From contig CAZIDP010000011.1 in assembly GCA_964537975.1 (NCBI GenBank), positions 34,147 to 98,146 on the forward strand: a DNA stretch of 64,000 nt. The letters are read 5' to 3'. This DNA is from SCBR16-9 sp964537975. GTDB taxonomy: Bacteria > Hydrogenedentota > Hydrogenedentia > Hydrogenedentales > SCBR16-9. Shown piece after piece: positions 34,714 to 44,513 of this stretch. Positions within the stretch are counted from its first letter, which is position 1, and each line of letters opens with the position of its first letter. The notes beneath the pieces are model-generated. The model did not search any database. It saw only the letters and a program-made list of their open reading frames with translations, and was not told the origin of the DNA. Made by a program: the position numbers and the translations under genes.

Positions 34714-36261
34714 TCATTCTGGTTCCCAGTAATGTTTTGCGATTGCCTCCCGAACATCTTGCGCTGTAGCAACCAATACATCTACCTTTCGGTTTGACGC
34801 TCTCTCGACATCTTCTATTGCTACCAAATCCATAGGATTTGAAATAGCGAGTGTTAACGAATCTTCCGTCGCATGTATAGGAATGCATGTGTGCAATTGG
34901 GCCAGCCGTTCTGATATCAGTGCGGTTGCTTCTGGTTCAACGGTCATTTCATGCAAACGAACGTAATCAACCTCGCTTTGCAATGCCAATACCAATGCAA
35001 TTGCCTCGGGAGTTGTTATTCCCATTTCAACCAGTATTTCACCCAGGTGCCGTTGCGGGGTGCTGCGTTGGGCTTCAAGTGCCTCCAGCAATTGCTCAGA
35101 AGTAATTACTTCCGCTTGTTCAAGAATCTCCCCCATAGATCGTTTGTGGGACTGGGTATTTTCCATATAATCACGTATTTTACGTTCCCAATCCCAGTCT
35201 TCAGATGAGATTTCTTCGATAACAGGTAGCGTAACATCTTCGTCAAAAACTTCTTCGATTCTATTCGGTTCATATTGATGTGCTTCAGGTTCAATATCTT
35301 CCTCAAACTGGAGGGCATCAGCATCTAAATCTTCTATTTCGGAATGTGACGATACCGTTTCAATATCTGCATTGACGTCCAATGAACTTGCTGTGTTATC
35401 TATAGACACTGTTTCTGGTTGGTGAGGTATTTCCTGCTCAGGGGTAGGAGACTCCTCGGTTTCTCGTACCGACATCTTCAGTAGGCGCAGCTCTTCCCGT
35501 GCATGCTCTGAATCCCGCAAAGCATCGGCCAGTTGCGTGGCCAGGGCAGATTTTAATCCGTATGCATTCTCCTGCTCCATTTGTTCCTGCAATGTATTGG
35601 CGCGGTCACTTTCCGAGTCTGCCAAAGCACGTAGAGCATCGGCTTCAGACTTGGGAATACTTTCACGTAATGCCGCTTCCAATTCCTCAAGACGCTGTTG
35701 GGTTGCCTCAGATTCCTGACGCAACTTCGCTTCAATGTCTTTTACCTGGGCAAGTTCTCCCTGCTGTCTGCCAAACCTGTCTTGTAAAGTTTGTAACTGC
35801 GCCTGAAGTGCACCAAATTCATCTTGTAGTGTGGCCAATTGCACATGCGCTTCGTCCCGTTCCTGTTGGAGCGTTTCTATTGTGGTAAATGCCGCATCTG
35901 ATTCACCGCGAAGCGTTTCCAATTGTTCAAGGGTGCTTTGCAATTCATTCCGGCACTGCATTTCCTGCTCACGTACTTGTGCCAATTCAGCTGTTAACGC
36001 TTCCTGTTGTGCCACAAATGCTCCTTCACCCTCACCTTGTACAGAAGCAATAACAGAATCCAATTGATGTTCTACCAGTTGCGGCCAAGTACCCAATTCA
36101 TCCCCGATTGATTGCTGCGAATCGATCAGTTTGCGAATTTCTACAGATACATTTTCAAACAAATCTATCAACTGACCCTGACGTTGTTTCCAGGATTCAA
36201 CCTGTTCTTCCAGGGAACCTTTAAGTGCCTGAAAAGCTTCGTGGTTCTTATATTCTGTCAT
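34714..36261 (-). CDS. Coiled-coil protein with C-terminal MshEN (GspE N-terminal-like) domain
   Basis: 515 residues. Residues about 60-265 are a long heptad-like coiled coil rich in Q, E, L and A (QLQTLQDRFGRQQGELAQVK). Residues 270-365 are acidic and probably disordered. From about 385 to 512 there is an MshEN/T2SSE-N domain: MGEILEQAEVITSEQLLEAL, HLGEILVEMGITTPEAIALV, then TLAISNPMDLVAIEDVERAS. In pilus and secretion ATPases this domain precedes the ATPase and can bind c-di-GMP; here no ATPase domain follows. It may act as an adaptor for a type II/IV machinery such as the GspF cluster at 44.5-48.4 kb. Transcribed alone upstream of infC. Confidence 0.85.
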   Translation of the reverse strand: MTEYKNHEAFQALKGSLEEQVESWKQRQGQLIDLFENVSVEIRKLIDSQQSIGDELGTWPQLVEHQLDSVIASVQGEGEGAFVAQQEALTAELAQVREQEMQCRNELQSTLEQLETLRGESDAAFTTIETLQQERDEAHVQLATLQDEFGALQAQLQTLQDRFGRQQGELAQVKDIEAKLRQESEATQQRLEELEAALRESIPKSEADALRALADSESDRANTLQEQMEQENAYGLKSALATQLADALRDSEHAREELRLLKMSVRETEESPTPEQEIPHQPETVSIDNTASSLDVNADIETVSSHSEIEDLDADALQFEEDIEPEAHQYEPNRIEEVFDEDVTLPVIEEISSEDWDWERKIRDYMENTQSHKRSMGEILEQAEVITSEQLLEALEAQRSTPQRHLGEILVEMGITTPEAIALVLALQSEVDYVRLHEMTVEPEATALISERLAQLHTCIPIHATEDSLTLAISNPMDLVAIEDVERASNRKVDVLVATAQDVREAIAKHYWEPE

Positions 36262-36991
36262 TTGCCCTCATCCTGCATCTGTTTGAAGCATCATGTTTTC
36301 AATGTACAGTGGTAATTCTCTGTTTTGGGCGAACCAAAAACTAAGCTAACTGATAAATTTAATCTGTATGACATAAGTTTAGTGATAGTCACAGCAGGTG
36401 TCAAATAACATCCATACCGAAACCATTCAATAAACACAAAGGACACTATTGGCATCCTGTCCCACACAGGTGTCCCCATAATTAAATAAAAATTTTAATG
36501 TCAAGAAAAGTGTATCATGATTTACGGTAATAACCAAGCTGGTGAACTGATTTCGCTTACCGACAACACCATTTCATCTATTCAACCATGTGTCTGTATT
36601 CATTGCTCATAAATCTATGAATCCAACCAAATGGGCTGTTCACGCTTGTCATTGGTAATCGACATTGACAATAACCGTGAAAAAGCTCTACAATTTTGTA
36701 TGTGCATGGGGGAGTCAAAGTTATGCGGTCTGCTACTATGTCCGATTATCTGCGTATCATGTCTGACTCTACTGGCGAGTAACATACATCCAATGCCGAA
36801 AATCTCCCCGGTACAAGTATGCGAACCACATGAGTGTCGTTTGCAGGGCGAATAATTTGTACCAGAATGCCGAAATGACTCAAGTTTATATTGGCTCATG
36901 TACGCTGTAAGTCTTGGAAATTGGCGTACCAAAACCATGACCATAACAACAACCAATACCAGCAATGCAATTTATGGAGGGGCTCCGAGAC
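36262..36991. other. Intergenic region between divergent MshEN and gdhA genes
   Basis: About 730 bp holding the promoters of two divergent genes. Short overlapping frames (for example 36631-36855) show no motifs or ribosome-binding sites. No repeat, RNA gene or clear -35/-10 pair stands out. Confidence 0.4.
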
Positions 36992-38332
36992 ATGTCATAC
37001 GTTAAAAAAACACTGGAAGCAGTAGCAAAACGCAATCCGGGTGAAAAGGAATTTTTGCAGGCAGTCGATGAAGTATTATGTTCATTGGAACCTGTTTTTG
37101 AACGGCATCCGGAATATCAGAACCAGTGTATTCTGGAGCGCATCTGTGAACCCGAACGGGTACTGATGTTTCGGGTACCGTGGCTGGATGATCGGGGTAA
37201 CGTGCAGGTCAATCGTGGCTTTCGCATTGAGTTCAATAGTGCAATTGGACCTTACAAAGGCGGGCTGCGCTTCCACTCAACCGTGAATCTGGGCATTCTG
37301 AAATTTCTGGCATTCGAGCAGGTTTTTAAGAACGCACTGACCACATTACCCATGGGTGGTGGTAAAGGGGGTTCAGACTTTGATCCCAAAGGCAAGTCCA
37401 ACAATGAAGTAATGCGCTTTTGTCAATCATTCATGACAGAACTGGCACGACACATTGGTCCGGATACTGATGTGCCTGCCGGTGACATCGGTGTAGGTCG
37501 ACGTGAAATCGGTTTTTTGTTTGGTCAATACAAGCGCCTTCGCAACGAGTTCACAGGTGTTCTAACTGGTAAGGCGATGAACTGGGGTGGCAGTCTGATT
37601 CGCCCGGAAGCCACCGGTTATGGCGCGGTATATTTTGCGCAGAACATGCTGCTGGCAAATGACAACAGCATAGAAGGCAAGGTTTGCACGGTTTCCGGTT
37701 CTGGCAATGTTGCCCAATACACCGTAGAAAAGATAAATCAACTTGGTGGAAAATGTGTTACCTTGTCTGACTCCACTGGCTTCATCCATGATCCTGACGG
37801 TATCGACGATGAAAAACTGGCGTATGTCATGGACCTGAAAAATGTCCGACGGGGACGGATTTCCGAGTATGCAGAAAAGTATTCTGGTAGCAAATTTGCC
37901 GAAGGGCAACGACCTTGGGGTGTTCCTTGCGATTGCGCATTTCCCAGTGCCACTCAGAATGAAGTCAGTGCCGGAGATGCAGCAACTCTGGTCAAGAACG
38001 GTTGTATATTGGTCAGTGAAGGTGCCAACATGCCCACAGAACCGGAAGGGGTCGATATCTTTCTTGAAAACAAAATACTGTATGGTCCCGGCAAGGCAGC
38101 CAATGCAGGTGGCGTAGCTGTATCCGGTCTTGAGATGGCACAAAACGCACAACACGTATGCTGGCCCCGTGAAGAAGTTGATAACAGACTACAACAGATC
38201 ATGCAAGCCATCCACGAACAAGCCTATCATGTCGCTGCTGAATATGGACATCCCGGAAATTATGTTGTCGGTTCAAACATTGCCGGATTCCTGAAAGTGG
38301 CAGATGCCATGATAGACCAAGGTCTGGTGTAA
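36992..38332 (+). CDS. gdhA: NADP-type glutamate dehydrogenase
   Basis: 446 residues from the ATG at 36992, preceded by GGAGG (36976-36980); an upstream frame start at 36965 is less likely. Family landmarks are RGFRIEFNSAIGPYKGGLRF, LPMGGGKGGSDFDPKGKS with the catalytic lysine, PAGDIGVGRREIG, MNWGGSLIRPEATGYG and VSGSGNVAQYTVEKI (dinucleotide fold). Length and the HSTVNLGILKFLAFEQ segment fit the hexameric 450-residue class, usually NADPH-dependent and ammonia-assimilating. Monocistronic in appearance. Confidence 0.96.
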   Translation: MSYVKKTLEAVAKRNPGEKEFLQAVDEVLCSLEPVFERHPEYQNQCILERICEPERVLMFRVPWLDDRGNVQVNRGFRIEFNSAIGPYKGGLRFHSTVNLGILKFLAFEQVFKNALTTLPMGGGKGGSDFDPKGKSNNEVMRFCQSFMTELARHIGPDTDVPAGDIGVGRREIGFLFGQYKRLRNEFTGVLTGKAMNWGGSLIRPEATGYGAVYFAQNMLLANDNSIEGKVCTVSGSGNVAQYTVEKINQLGGKCVTLSDSTGFIHDPDGIDDEKLAYVMDLKNVRRGRISEYAEKYSGSKFAEGQRPWGVPCDCAFPSATQNEVSAGDAATLVKNGCILVSEGANMPTEPEGVDIFLENKILYGPGKAANAGGVAVSGLEMAQNAQHVCWPREEVDNRLQQIMQAIHEQAYHVAAEYGHPGNYVVGSNIAGFLKVADAMIDQGLV

Positions 38333-38490
38333 TATCGCGGAATCTACAGTATTTGTTCCGCATCATCATTTTTAAAGTATCTGATTATCAAGGTTCGGCA
38401 GCTACGATACGGTTGCCGGGCCTGTTCTGTATATAGCACATTCAATGAGCTTTGCATACAGCCCCCAAGTACAAAAGCAGGTAATAAAGT

Positions 38491-40011
38491 TTAAGCCCCG
38501 GCAATGCGTGGCATCCAAAGTGGTTCCTTGCCCATTTCGGCATGCAGCATTTTCAGCAACAGCGCACCTTTGCGTTCCTGGAAGGCAGGGTCGTCCCAGA
38601 GGTTATTGACTTCCCCCGGGTCCTCCTGCAAATCGAACAGCTCACCATAAGGCTGATTGTAGTACACCGTAATTTTATAACGTGCGTCAATATAGGTCTT
38701 GAGATGTACCGTAGTGGGCTGGTGCCGGTTTTCCACGATAACATAGTCGCGCGCTGTTTCAGTCTCGCCTTTCCAGACCGATAACTGCCGCTTTCCAACC
38801 ATGCTGCGCGGAATGTCGATACCGGTGTGTTCCAGGAATGCCGTCGGCAAGTCCACCAGACTCTGAAGCGCGTCGGAGACGTGACCTGCGGGAATCTTTC
38901 CCGGCTGCCGTACTATCAAGGGGACACGGAGCAAGTCTTCGTAATGAAACGCCCCTTTTGCTATCAGACCGTGCTGCCCGAAGAGATGACCGTGATCACT
39001 GGTGAATACCACCAGGGTATTTTCTGCCAGTCCCAGTGTGTCCAGTCGGTTCAGAATTTTTCCAATTACAGCATCCATGCAACTGATCATGCCGTAATAT
39101 ATGGCGATATCCTTCGCCAATTCGTCAGTTTCATGCAGGTGCGATCCGAACCCGTGGCAACCATTTCCGTCCGGCTCCTGATAGGCAGAAAAGTCGGGAT
39201 TGCGCTGTTGTGTCAGTTGAAAATGCGGGGGATTGCGATCATGTTCTCCCGGAGTTATGCCAGGAACCGTTATCTGCCCGGGATCATACATCGTATCCCA
39301 GGGCCGCGGCACCAGGTAGTCGGGGTGTGGATCAAAAAAACTGGCCCAGAGAAAGAAGGGCGATTCCGAATGGGCATATGATTCCAACAGCGCATTGGTA
39401 CGTTCAGTAATCCAGGTGTTGTAGTGGTATTCTTCCGGAATTTCCCAGGTATGGCGTTGCTTGTCATTGTTGCCTGTGGGTGGTCGAAAATAATCTCGCC
39501 ATTCAAGGAATCCCTTGGATTCCATCCACAACGCGTAATGCTGTCCTACATGGGCCTCATCCACATGGTTCCGTGCCAATTCGACATGATCAAAGCCGTA
39601 AAACGGTCCCTGGTACTGCCGCCAGAATTCCAAATCCTGCAACACTGGATACGCTTCCAACGATGAGTATTTTCGTGTACTTTTCAAGGGCTGGAAGTGC
39701 GCTTTCCCAATTAATGACGTAGCATATCCATGCTCCGAAAGTATCGCGCCGATGGTTTCTTCGGTCTCTGGCAGCTTGGTGCCCAAAGACCAGGCGCCGT
39801 GCTGGCTGGGATACTTTCCCGTGATGATCGAGGCCCGGGTGGGAGTGCAGGTCGGGTTGGGGCAGTATGCACGGTTGAAGAGCGTACCTTCTTCTGCCAG
39901 ACGGTCCAGGTTCGGTGTCTGTACTTCCGGGTTGTTTACACCCAATGTGTTCCAGTGCTGCTGATCACTGGTAATAAACAAAATGTTGGCATCTGGTCGT
40001 TGTGTTTTCAT
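38491..40011 (-). CDS. Type I sulfatase (arylsulfatase-like)
   Basis: 506 residues from the ATG at 40011, with GAGGGGGC upstream; the frame runs 17 codons further without signal-peptide character. Sulfatase motif C55-T-P-T-R59 (CxPxR) followed by ASIITGKYP gives the site for conversion of cysteine to formylglycine. Metal ligands lie in FITSDQQ (N-terminal) and VFTSDHGHLFGQHG, with LIGKAHF between. There is no obvious signal peptide, so it may be cytoplasmic. Hydrolyses sulfate esters, probably on sulfated glycans; the substrate is unknown. Expansion of such enzymes is common in Planctomycetes-like glycan degraders. Confidence 0.93.
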   Translation of the reverse strand: MKTQRPDANILFITSDQQHWNTLGVNNPEVQTPNLDRLAEEGTLFNRAYCPNPTCTPTRASIITGKYPSQHGAWSLGTKLPETEETIGAILSEHGYATSLIGKAHFQPLKSTRKYSSLEAYPVLQDLEFWRQYQGPFYGFDHVELARNHVDEAHVGQHYALWMESKGFLEWRDYFRPPTGNNDKQRHTWEIPEEYHYNTWITERTNALLESYAHSESPFFLWASFFDPHPDYLVPRPWDTMYDPGQITVPGITPGEHDRNPPHFQLTQQRNPDFSAYQEPDGNGCHGFGSHLHETDELAKDIAIYYGMISCMDAVIGKILNRLDTLGLAENTLVVFTSDHGHLFGQHGLIAKGAFHYEDLLRVPLIVRQPGKIPAGHVSDALQSLVDLPTAFLEHTGIDIPRSMVGKRQLSVWKGETETARDYVIVENRHQPTTVHLKTYIDARYKITVYYNQPYGELFDLQEDPGEVNNLWDDPAFQERKGALLLKMLHAEMGKEPLWMPRIAGA

Positions 40012-40151
40012 CTTGCCCCCTCGCATCCCGGTGTTGGTAAACATAGGACGTGTACAACGCAACGCTGTTTAAACAGCATACCCCGGTGTGCCTGGACGTG
40101 TCAAAGCTGCCGTTGCGTTATCCGCACCCTGAAGAGTTTGTCAGTAGCGAT

Positions 40152-40194
40152 CAAAAACGGCGGATAAACACCAGGTTGGTTCATCCGCCGAAAA
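40152..40194 (-). terminator. Terminator of the EF-G-like gene
   Basis: CGGCGGAT (40158-40165) pairs with ATCCGCCG (40183-40190), with further partial pairing inside. On the minus strand the stem is followed by TTTTTG. It lies between the EF-G-like gene and the sulfatase gene, both transcribed leftward. Confidence 0.75.
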
Positions 40195-40219
40195 TGATTT
40201 ACTGTATAGTCATACGGAA

Positions 40220-42256
40220 TCAATCTTCTTCTGTACGGCCCTTTTCGTACGCTTCGATAATGGTCTTGGCAACGTGTTCCGGTACTTCTTCGTAGTGATC
40301 AAATTCCATGGAAAAAACACCACGGTCCTGGGTCATGCTGCGAAGATCAGTGGAATAGCGCAACACTTCCGCTTCCGGCACATGGGCCTGAATCCGTTGA
40401 CGACCGCCACCCAGCGGTTCTACCCCGATGATTCTACCTCGGCGGCTGTTCAAATCACCGGTAATATCACCCATGTATTCTTCAGGTATGGTCACGGTAA
40501 TGACATTCACCGGTTCCAGCAGGCAGGGGTTAGCCGCGACAACACCCTTCCTGATAGCCAGTGCGGCTGCCAGCTTGAAGGCCATTTCCGAAGAGTCCAC
40601 GTTGTGATATGAACCATAAAACAGTTCGACGACGACATCCACCACGGGATTTCCAGAGATAACCCCTTTCTCCAGGGCTTCAAAACAACCCTTGTCGACG
40701 TGTGGGATATACTGCTTCGGCACCACACCGCCGACGATACTGTCAACGAATTTGTATCCAGCACCCCGTTCGTTGGGAGATAGCCGAATCTGCACATCAC
40801 CGTATTGACCATGACCTCCGGTTTGTTTCTTGTGCTTACCCTGCACTTCCACCTTGGTACGTATGGTTTCTTTAAACGCCACCTTGGGTGTGGTCGTTTC
40901 TGCTTCGACATTGAAACGTTTCTTCATGCGTTCCAGGATGTGCTTCAACTGCATTTCACCCACACCTTGAATGATGTGCTGTCCAATGCTTTCGTCACGA
41001 TAGTGCTTGAAAGTGGGGTCTTCCTCTGCCAGCCGGTTCATGGCTTCCCCAATTTTATCTTCGTCAGCCCGCGTCTTAGGGTAGATCGCCAGTTTTACCA
41101 TGGAGTTTGGCATTTCAATGGGAAGTGCTCGGAGCTCTACACCATTCGCTACCAGCGTGTCGCCAAAGTGCGTGTTTTTCAATTTTGTTAAAGCAGCAAA
41201 ATCACCAGGGCCAACCGCATCAACAACCGTTTGTTCTTTTCCATTCATCAAGTGTATCTTGCCCACCCGCTCCTTGGTCTGGGTATTTATATTGTACACT
41301 TCCGAATCGGACTTGAGTGTACCGGTTAACACGCGGAACAAGGACAATTGCCCGACGTAGGGATCGATGATTGAGCGAAACACCTGGGCTACAAAAGGTT
41401 CTGTCGGATCAATTTTTAATTTAACTTCTCCGTCTTGTCCATTCTGAACAACCACTTTGCGGTCCAATGGGCTGGGGAAGGAGAGCGCAATTAAATCAAG
41501 GAGTTCGTTTACACCGTATGCGTTGGCTACGCTACCGGCGATGATTGGCATAATTTTACCGGCGGTGATTCCGTCATGAAGACCTTTGTGGAATTCTTCA
41601 GGCGATAATTCCGCAGTTTCAAGATATTTTTCCAACAGATCATCGTTGGATTCAGCGACGATATCTTGCATTTCTTCTTTAAGCGCTTCGATGTCAAAAT
41701 CGACCTGGCTCGTGTCACCGTCAAAGATATTGATAACACCTTGGATATCGGGTCCACTGCCGACTGGCACAACAAGTGGCACACATTGCTTACCATAATA
41801 ATCCCGGATGGACTGTACTACCTCGAAGAAGTTGGTATTGTCTCTGTCCAGTTTGTTGATAAAAATGGCACGTGGGACATTGTACTTCTCCGCATATTGC
41901 CATGCATTGTCTGTACCCACCTGAATACCGGTTGATGCATCTACGATAATGACCATGCCATCCAGCAGAGGTGCAGTTGCTGCTACTTCACCCACGAAAT
42001 CGCTGAATCCAGGATGATCAATGATGTGAATGCGGTCCCCTTTCCATTCCAGGTGGCACAGCTTCAACGCGATAGTATGCTTCTGTTCTATCTCTTCTTC
42101 AAGATAATCACATACTGTATTGCCCTCTTCAATGGAACCCAGTCGACTGGTTACTCCGGCGTCATGTAGCAAGTGCTCTATGAGTGTTGTCTTGCCCACT
42201 CCGCCGTGACCTAGGATGCCAACATTACGTTCCTTTCCGGGATTAATCACCGACAT
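40220..42256 (-). CDS. Elongation factor G-like GTPase
   Basis: 678 residues. G1 GHGGVGKTTL at about 16-25, G3 IIDHPGFSDF (DHPG instead of DTPG), G4 INKLDRDN near 130. Domain II begins around PFVAQVFRS, and the domain IV/V segments GHGQYGDVQIRLSPNERG, DSIVGGVVPKQYIPHVDKG and EYMGDITGDLNSRRGRIIG are all present. It belongs to the EF-G-like (EF-G2-type) branch that often coexists with the canonical fusA. May act in translocation under special conditions or be GTPase-divergent; not linked here to rpsL/rpsG/tuf as canonical fusA would be. Confidence 0.9.
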   Translation of the reverse strand: MSVINPGKERNVGILGHGGVGKTTLIEHLLHDAGVTSRLGSIEEGNTVCDYLEEEIEQKHTIALKLCHLEWKGDRIHIIDHPGFSDFVGEVAATAPLLDGMVIIVDASTGIQVGTDNAWQYAEKYNVPRAIFINKLDRDNTNFFEVVQSIRDYYGKQCVPLVVPVGSGPDIQGVINIFDGDTSQVDFDIEALKEEMQDIVAESNDDLLEKYLETAELSPEEFHKGLHDGITAGKIMPIIAGSVANAYGVNELLDLIALSFPSPLDRKVVVQNGQDGEVKLKIDPTEPFVAQVFRSIIDPYVGQLSLFRVLTGTLKSDSEVYNINTQTKERVGKIHLMNGKEQTVVDAVGPGDFAALTKLKNTHFGDTLVANGVELRALPIEMPNSMVKLAIYPKTRADEDKIGEAMNRLAEEDPTFKHYRDESIGQHIIQGVGEMQLKHILERMKKRFNVEAETTTPKVAFKETIRTKVEVQGKHKKQTGGHGQYGDVQIRLSPNERGAGYKFVDSIVGGVVPKQYIPHVDKGCFEALEKGVISGNPVVDVVVELFYGSYHNVDSSEMAFKLAAALAIRKGVVAANPCLLEPVNVITVTIPEEYMGDITGDLNSRRGRIIGVEPLGGGRQRIQAHVPEAEVLRYSTDLRSMTQDRGVFSMEFDHYEEVPEHVAKTIIEAYEKGRTEED

Positions 42257-43011
42257 GGCTGTACCCTCCGCTAAATATGGTTGTTCTACATTCTGTATAT
42301 CCTATGAGACAAAAAACTCTGAAATTGCATTTTACAAACCTCACCCCCTACAAAATAAGGTACAATCTGCAGGGAGTACAGGGATTATTGCTAGTCATGC
42401 ACATCAAAGTAACATATGTCCGAACATCATTAGCGGTAAATACTACGACTTTGCGGCGCATTTCACATCCCCACAGCGCGTACCGTTCAGAGCATGATAA
42501 CGAAATACATACGACGTTGTAAACAAAAAATTAACAACAACTTCTCGGCATCATATAGAACAAGTAGCAGCTTTGATACACCTCTACTGGGAACCATCCT
42601 GTACTTGCCAAGCCATCACCTGCACGTATCTCCCTTTTCGTCATACGCTTGCAGAATAGAATTCAGCAATAAACAATTCTCTGGTCACGCTTCTCGTACT
42701 ACTGAGTACCCGCTTCGCGGGAATGACTGTTTGGAAAGGGTATGACGATGAAGCTGTGATTTGCGGTACCTGTTCTGGAAAAGATAGGATCAGTGACAAG
42801 ATTTGCGATGCCAGCACCGGATGTTAATACTGTGTACACAATCCATGGTGCAATGCGAATACACTTATAGTGTTGAACATACCGTATCCCCTTTTGTCAT
42901 GGTATAGTTGTTCTTCAGCTTACAAAGACTGTTCTCGCAATTTTCTCTAGTGCATTTAATCAAATACTGGTATTTTTAAAAAATTCACAATTACTACAGG
43001 ATTAACTCGAC
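42257..43011. other. Intergenic region with a solo family-B terminal repeat
   Basis: About 755 bp without a convincing gene. At 42702-42729 the sequence CTGAGTACCCGCTTCGCGG followed by GAATGACTG matches one terminal repeat of the MITE-like family without a partner. The rest probably holds the promoters of the divergent EF-G-like and scpA genes; no strong -35/-10 pair was found. Confidence 0.4.
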
Positions 43012-43920
43012 TTGTCCGAAACGAATATGTCTGATAAAACCCATCAAACAGCACACACCCAAACGCTACCTTCTGGACAAATTGCGGATCCGGATGCACC
43101 ACGCCCGCCAGATGAATATCTGATTGAAGGAGTGGACAAAGAAATCCTCAGAATAGAGCTGGACAAGTTTTCTGGACCGTTTGAAGTATTGCTGTACCTC
43201 ATTCGATCTCAGGAAATAGACATTTTTGATATCCCCATTGTGAAGGTAACAGAGCAATATCTGCGATTTCTGGACATGCTTCAGGAAAAGAATCTGGAAG
43301 TGGCGGGGGATTTTCTTGTTATGGCCGCTACGTTGATTCAGATTAAGTCGCGAATGATACTTCCCTTGGAAATTGAAGAGGAGGAGGAGGAAATTGAAGA
43401 GGAAGACCCGCGACTGGACCTTGTCGAGAAGTTGCTGGAGTATAGGAAGTTCAGAGACTTGACTGAAGCCTTGCAGCAACGGGTTCTGGAAACTGAAAAC
43501 TGGTTTGGTCGTCGTGTCAAACCGCAGCTCAGCAATGTAGATGCCGATGAAGAAGCCGAGGACGATTATTTAGAAGTCAGTTTGTACGATTTGATTCGTG
43601 CCATTCGTGCTATGATGCGTTATGTTACTGACCCTGCTGTGCATGAAGTTGTCATGGAAGGTGCATCGGTTGACGACAAGATAGGTCTGATCGAACAGCT
43701 GTTGCTGGAACATGGCAGTGTCACTTGGGTTGAATTGTTCAGGAAATGCCGCAGCAAAATCGAAATTGTATGTTGTCTGCTGGCAATATTGGAGCTTTGC
43801 CGTATGAGGCGCATTTATGCACAGCAACACCGGAATTTTGGTGATATCAGGATACTCCCCCGCAATGAATCACAGGAAATGGAAGAAATACCCGAACAAG
43901 TGGAGATATCTCAGGAATAG
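43012..43920 (+). CDS. scpA: Segregation and condensation protein A
   Basis: 302 residues from a TTG at 43012, with AGGA 10 nt upstream; the next ATG (43027) has no ribosome-binding site. ScpA landmarks: FSGPFEVLLYLIRSQEIDIF, DIPIVKVTEQYLRFLD, AGDFLVMAATLIQIKSRMIL, then a very acidic run EIEEEEEEIEEEDPR and a C-terminal winged helix with WVELFRKCRSKIEIVCCLLA. The kleisin bridges SMC heads for chromosome condensation. scpB and smc are not adjacent. yraN follows directly. Confidence 0.93.
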   Translation: MSETNMSDKTHQTAHTQTLPSGQIADPDAPRPPDEYLIEGVDKEILRIELDKFSGPFEVLLYLIRSQEIDIFDIPIVKVTEQYLRFLDMLQEKNLEVAGDFLVMAATLIQIKSRMILPLEIEEEEEEIEEEDPRLDLVEKLLEYRKFRDLTEALQQRVLETENWFGRRVKPQLSNVDADEEAEDDYLEVSLYDLIRAIRAMMRYVTDPAVHEVVMEGASVDDKIGLIEQLLLEHGSVTWVELFRKCRSKIEIVCCLLAILELCRMRRIYAQQHRNFGDIRILPRNESQEMEEIPEQVEISQE

Positions 43921-43945
43921 CTTGCGGGTATTGTTCAGGTTTCCC

Positions 43946-44302
43946 ATGTCCAAAGGTGATGTTGGCCTGCGTGGTGAGAATGCCGCGGTTCGGTACCTGA
44001 AGGGCAGGGGATATAAAATCCTGGATAGAAATGTGCGATCAGGTCGGAATGAAATTGATATTGTATGCCGGGACAAAGACACCTTAATATTTGTAGAAGT
44101 ACGTTCACGAGCCCGACAGGATGAATTTACACCAGAAGACAGTATTGGCCCTGCAAAACAGCGACATGTACGTAATGCTGTGCTTTATTATTTGAACCAA
44201 CATTATGATCCAGAAACTTACTACCGGATTGATGTGATTGCGGTAACGATTACTTCACTTGGACAGATGCAAATCAAGCACATCGAAGATGCATTTACAT
44301 GA
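43946..44302 (+). CDS. yraN: UPF0102/YraN family nuclease-fold protein
   Basis: 118 residues from the ATG at 43946, the usual family length; the frame is open back to 43817 but that part overlaps scpA. Motifs: GLRGENAAVRYLKGRGYKIL, DRNVRSGRNEIDIVCRD and LIFVEVRSR, i.e. E...D...ExR/K of the PD-(D/E)XK/Holliday-junction-resolvase-like fold. Precise role unresolved in the family. Starts 26 nt after scpA, probably co-transcribed. Confidence 0.9.
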   Translation: MSKGDVGLRGENAAVRYLKGRGYKILDRNVRSGRNEIDIVCRDKDTLIFVEVRSRARQDEFTPEDSIGPAKQRHVRNAVLYYLNQHYDPETYYRIDVIAVTITSLGQMQIKHIEDAFT

Positions 44303-44513
44303 GCCTGACCAAACCGATCTGTTAAATAGATGTCACTAATCTCTTGTCGTAGATAATTTATTCTTAAAATTGTTGACTTTTACGCTGTGTTGCAATTAGC
44401 ATTGAACACAGGGAATTATAAGACAAAACCGTGTGAGTGATTTTGTCTGCGTGAAGGGTAACGTTATTTATTACCATATATAGCGCTACTTGATGGAAGG
44501 AGGACCCTGATAT

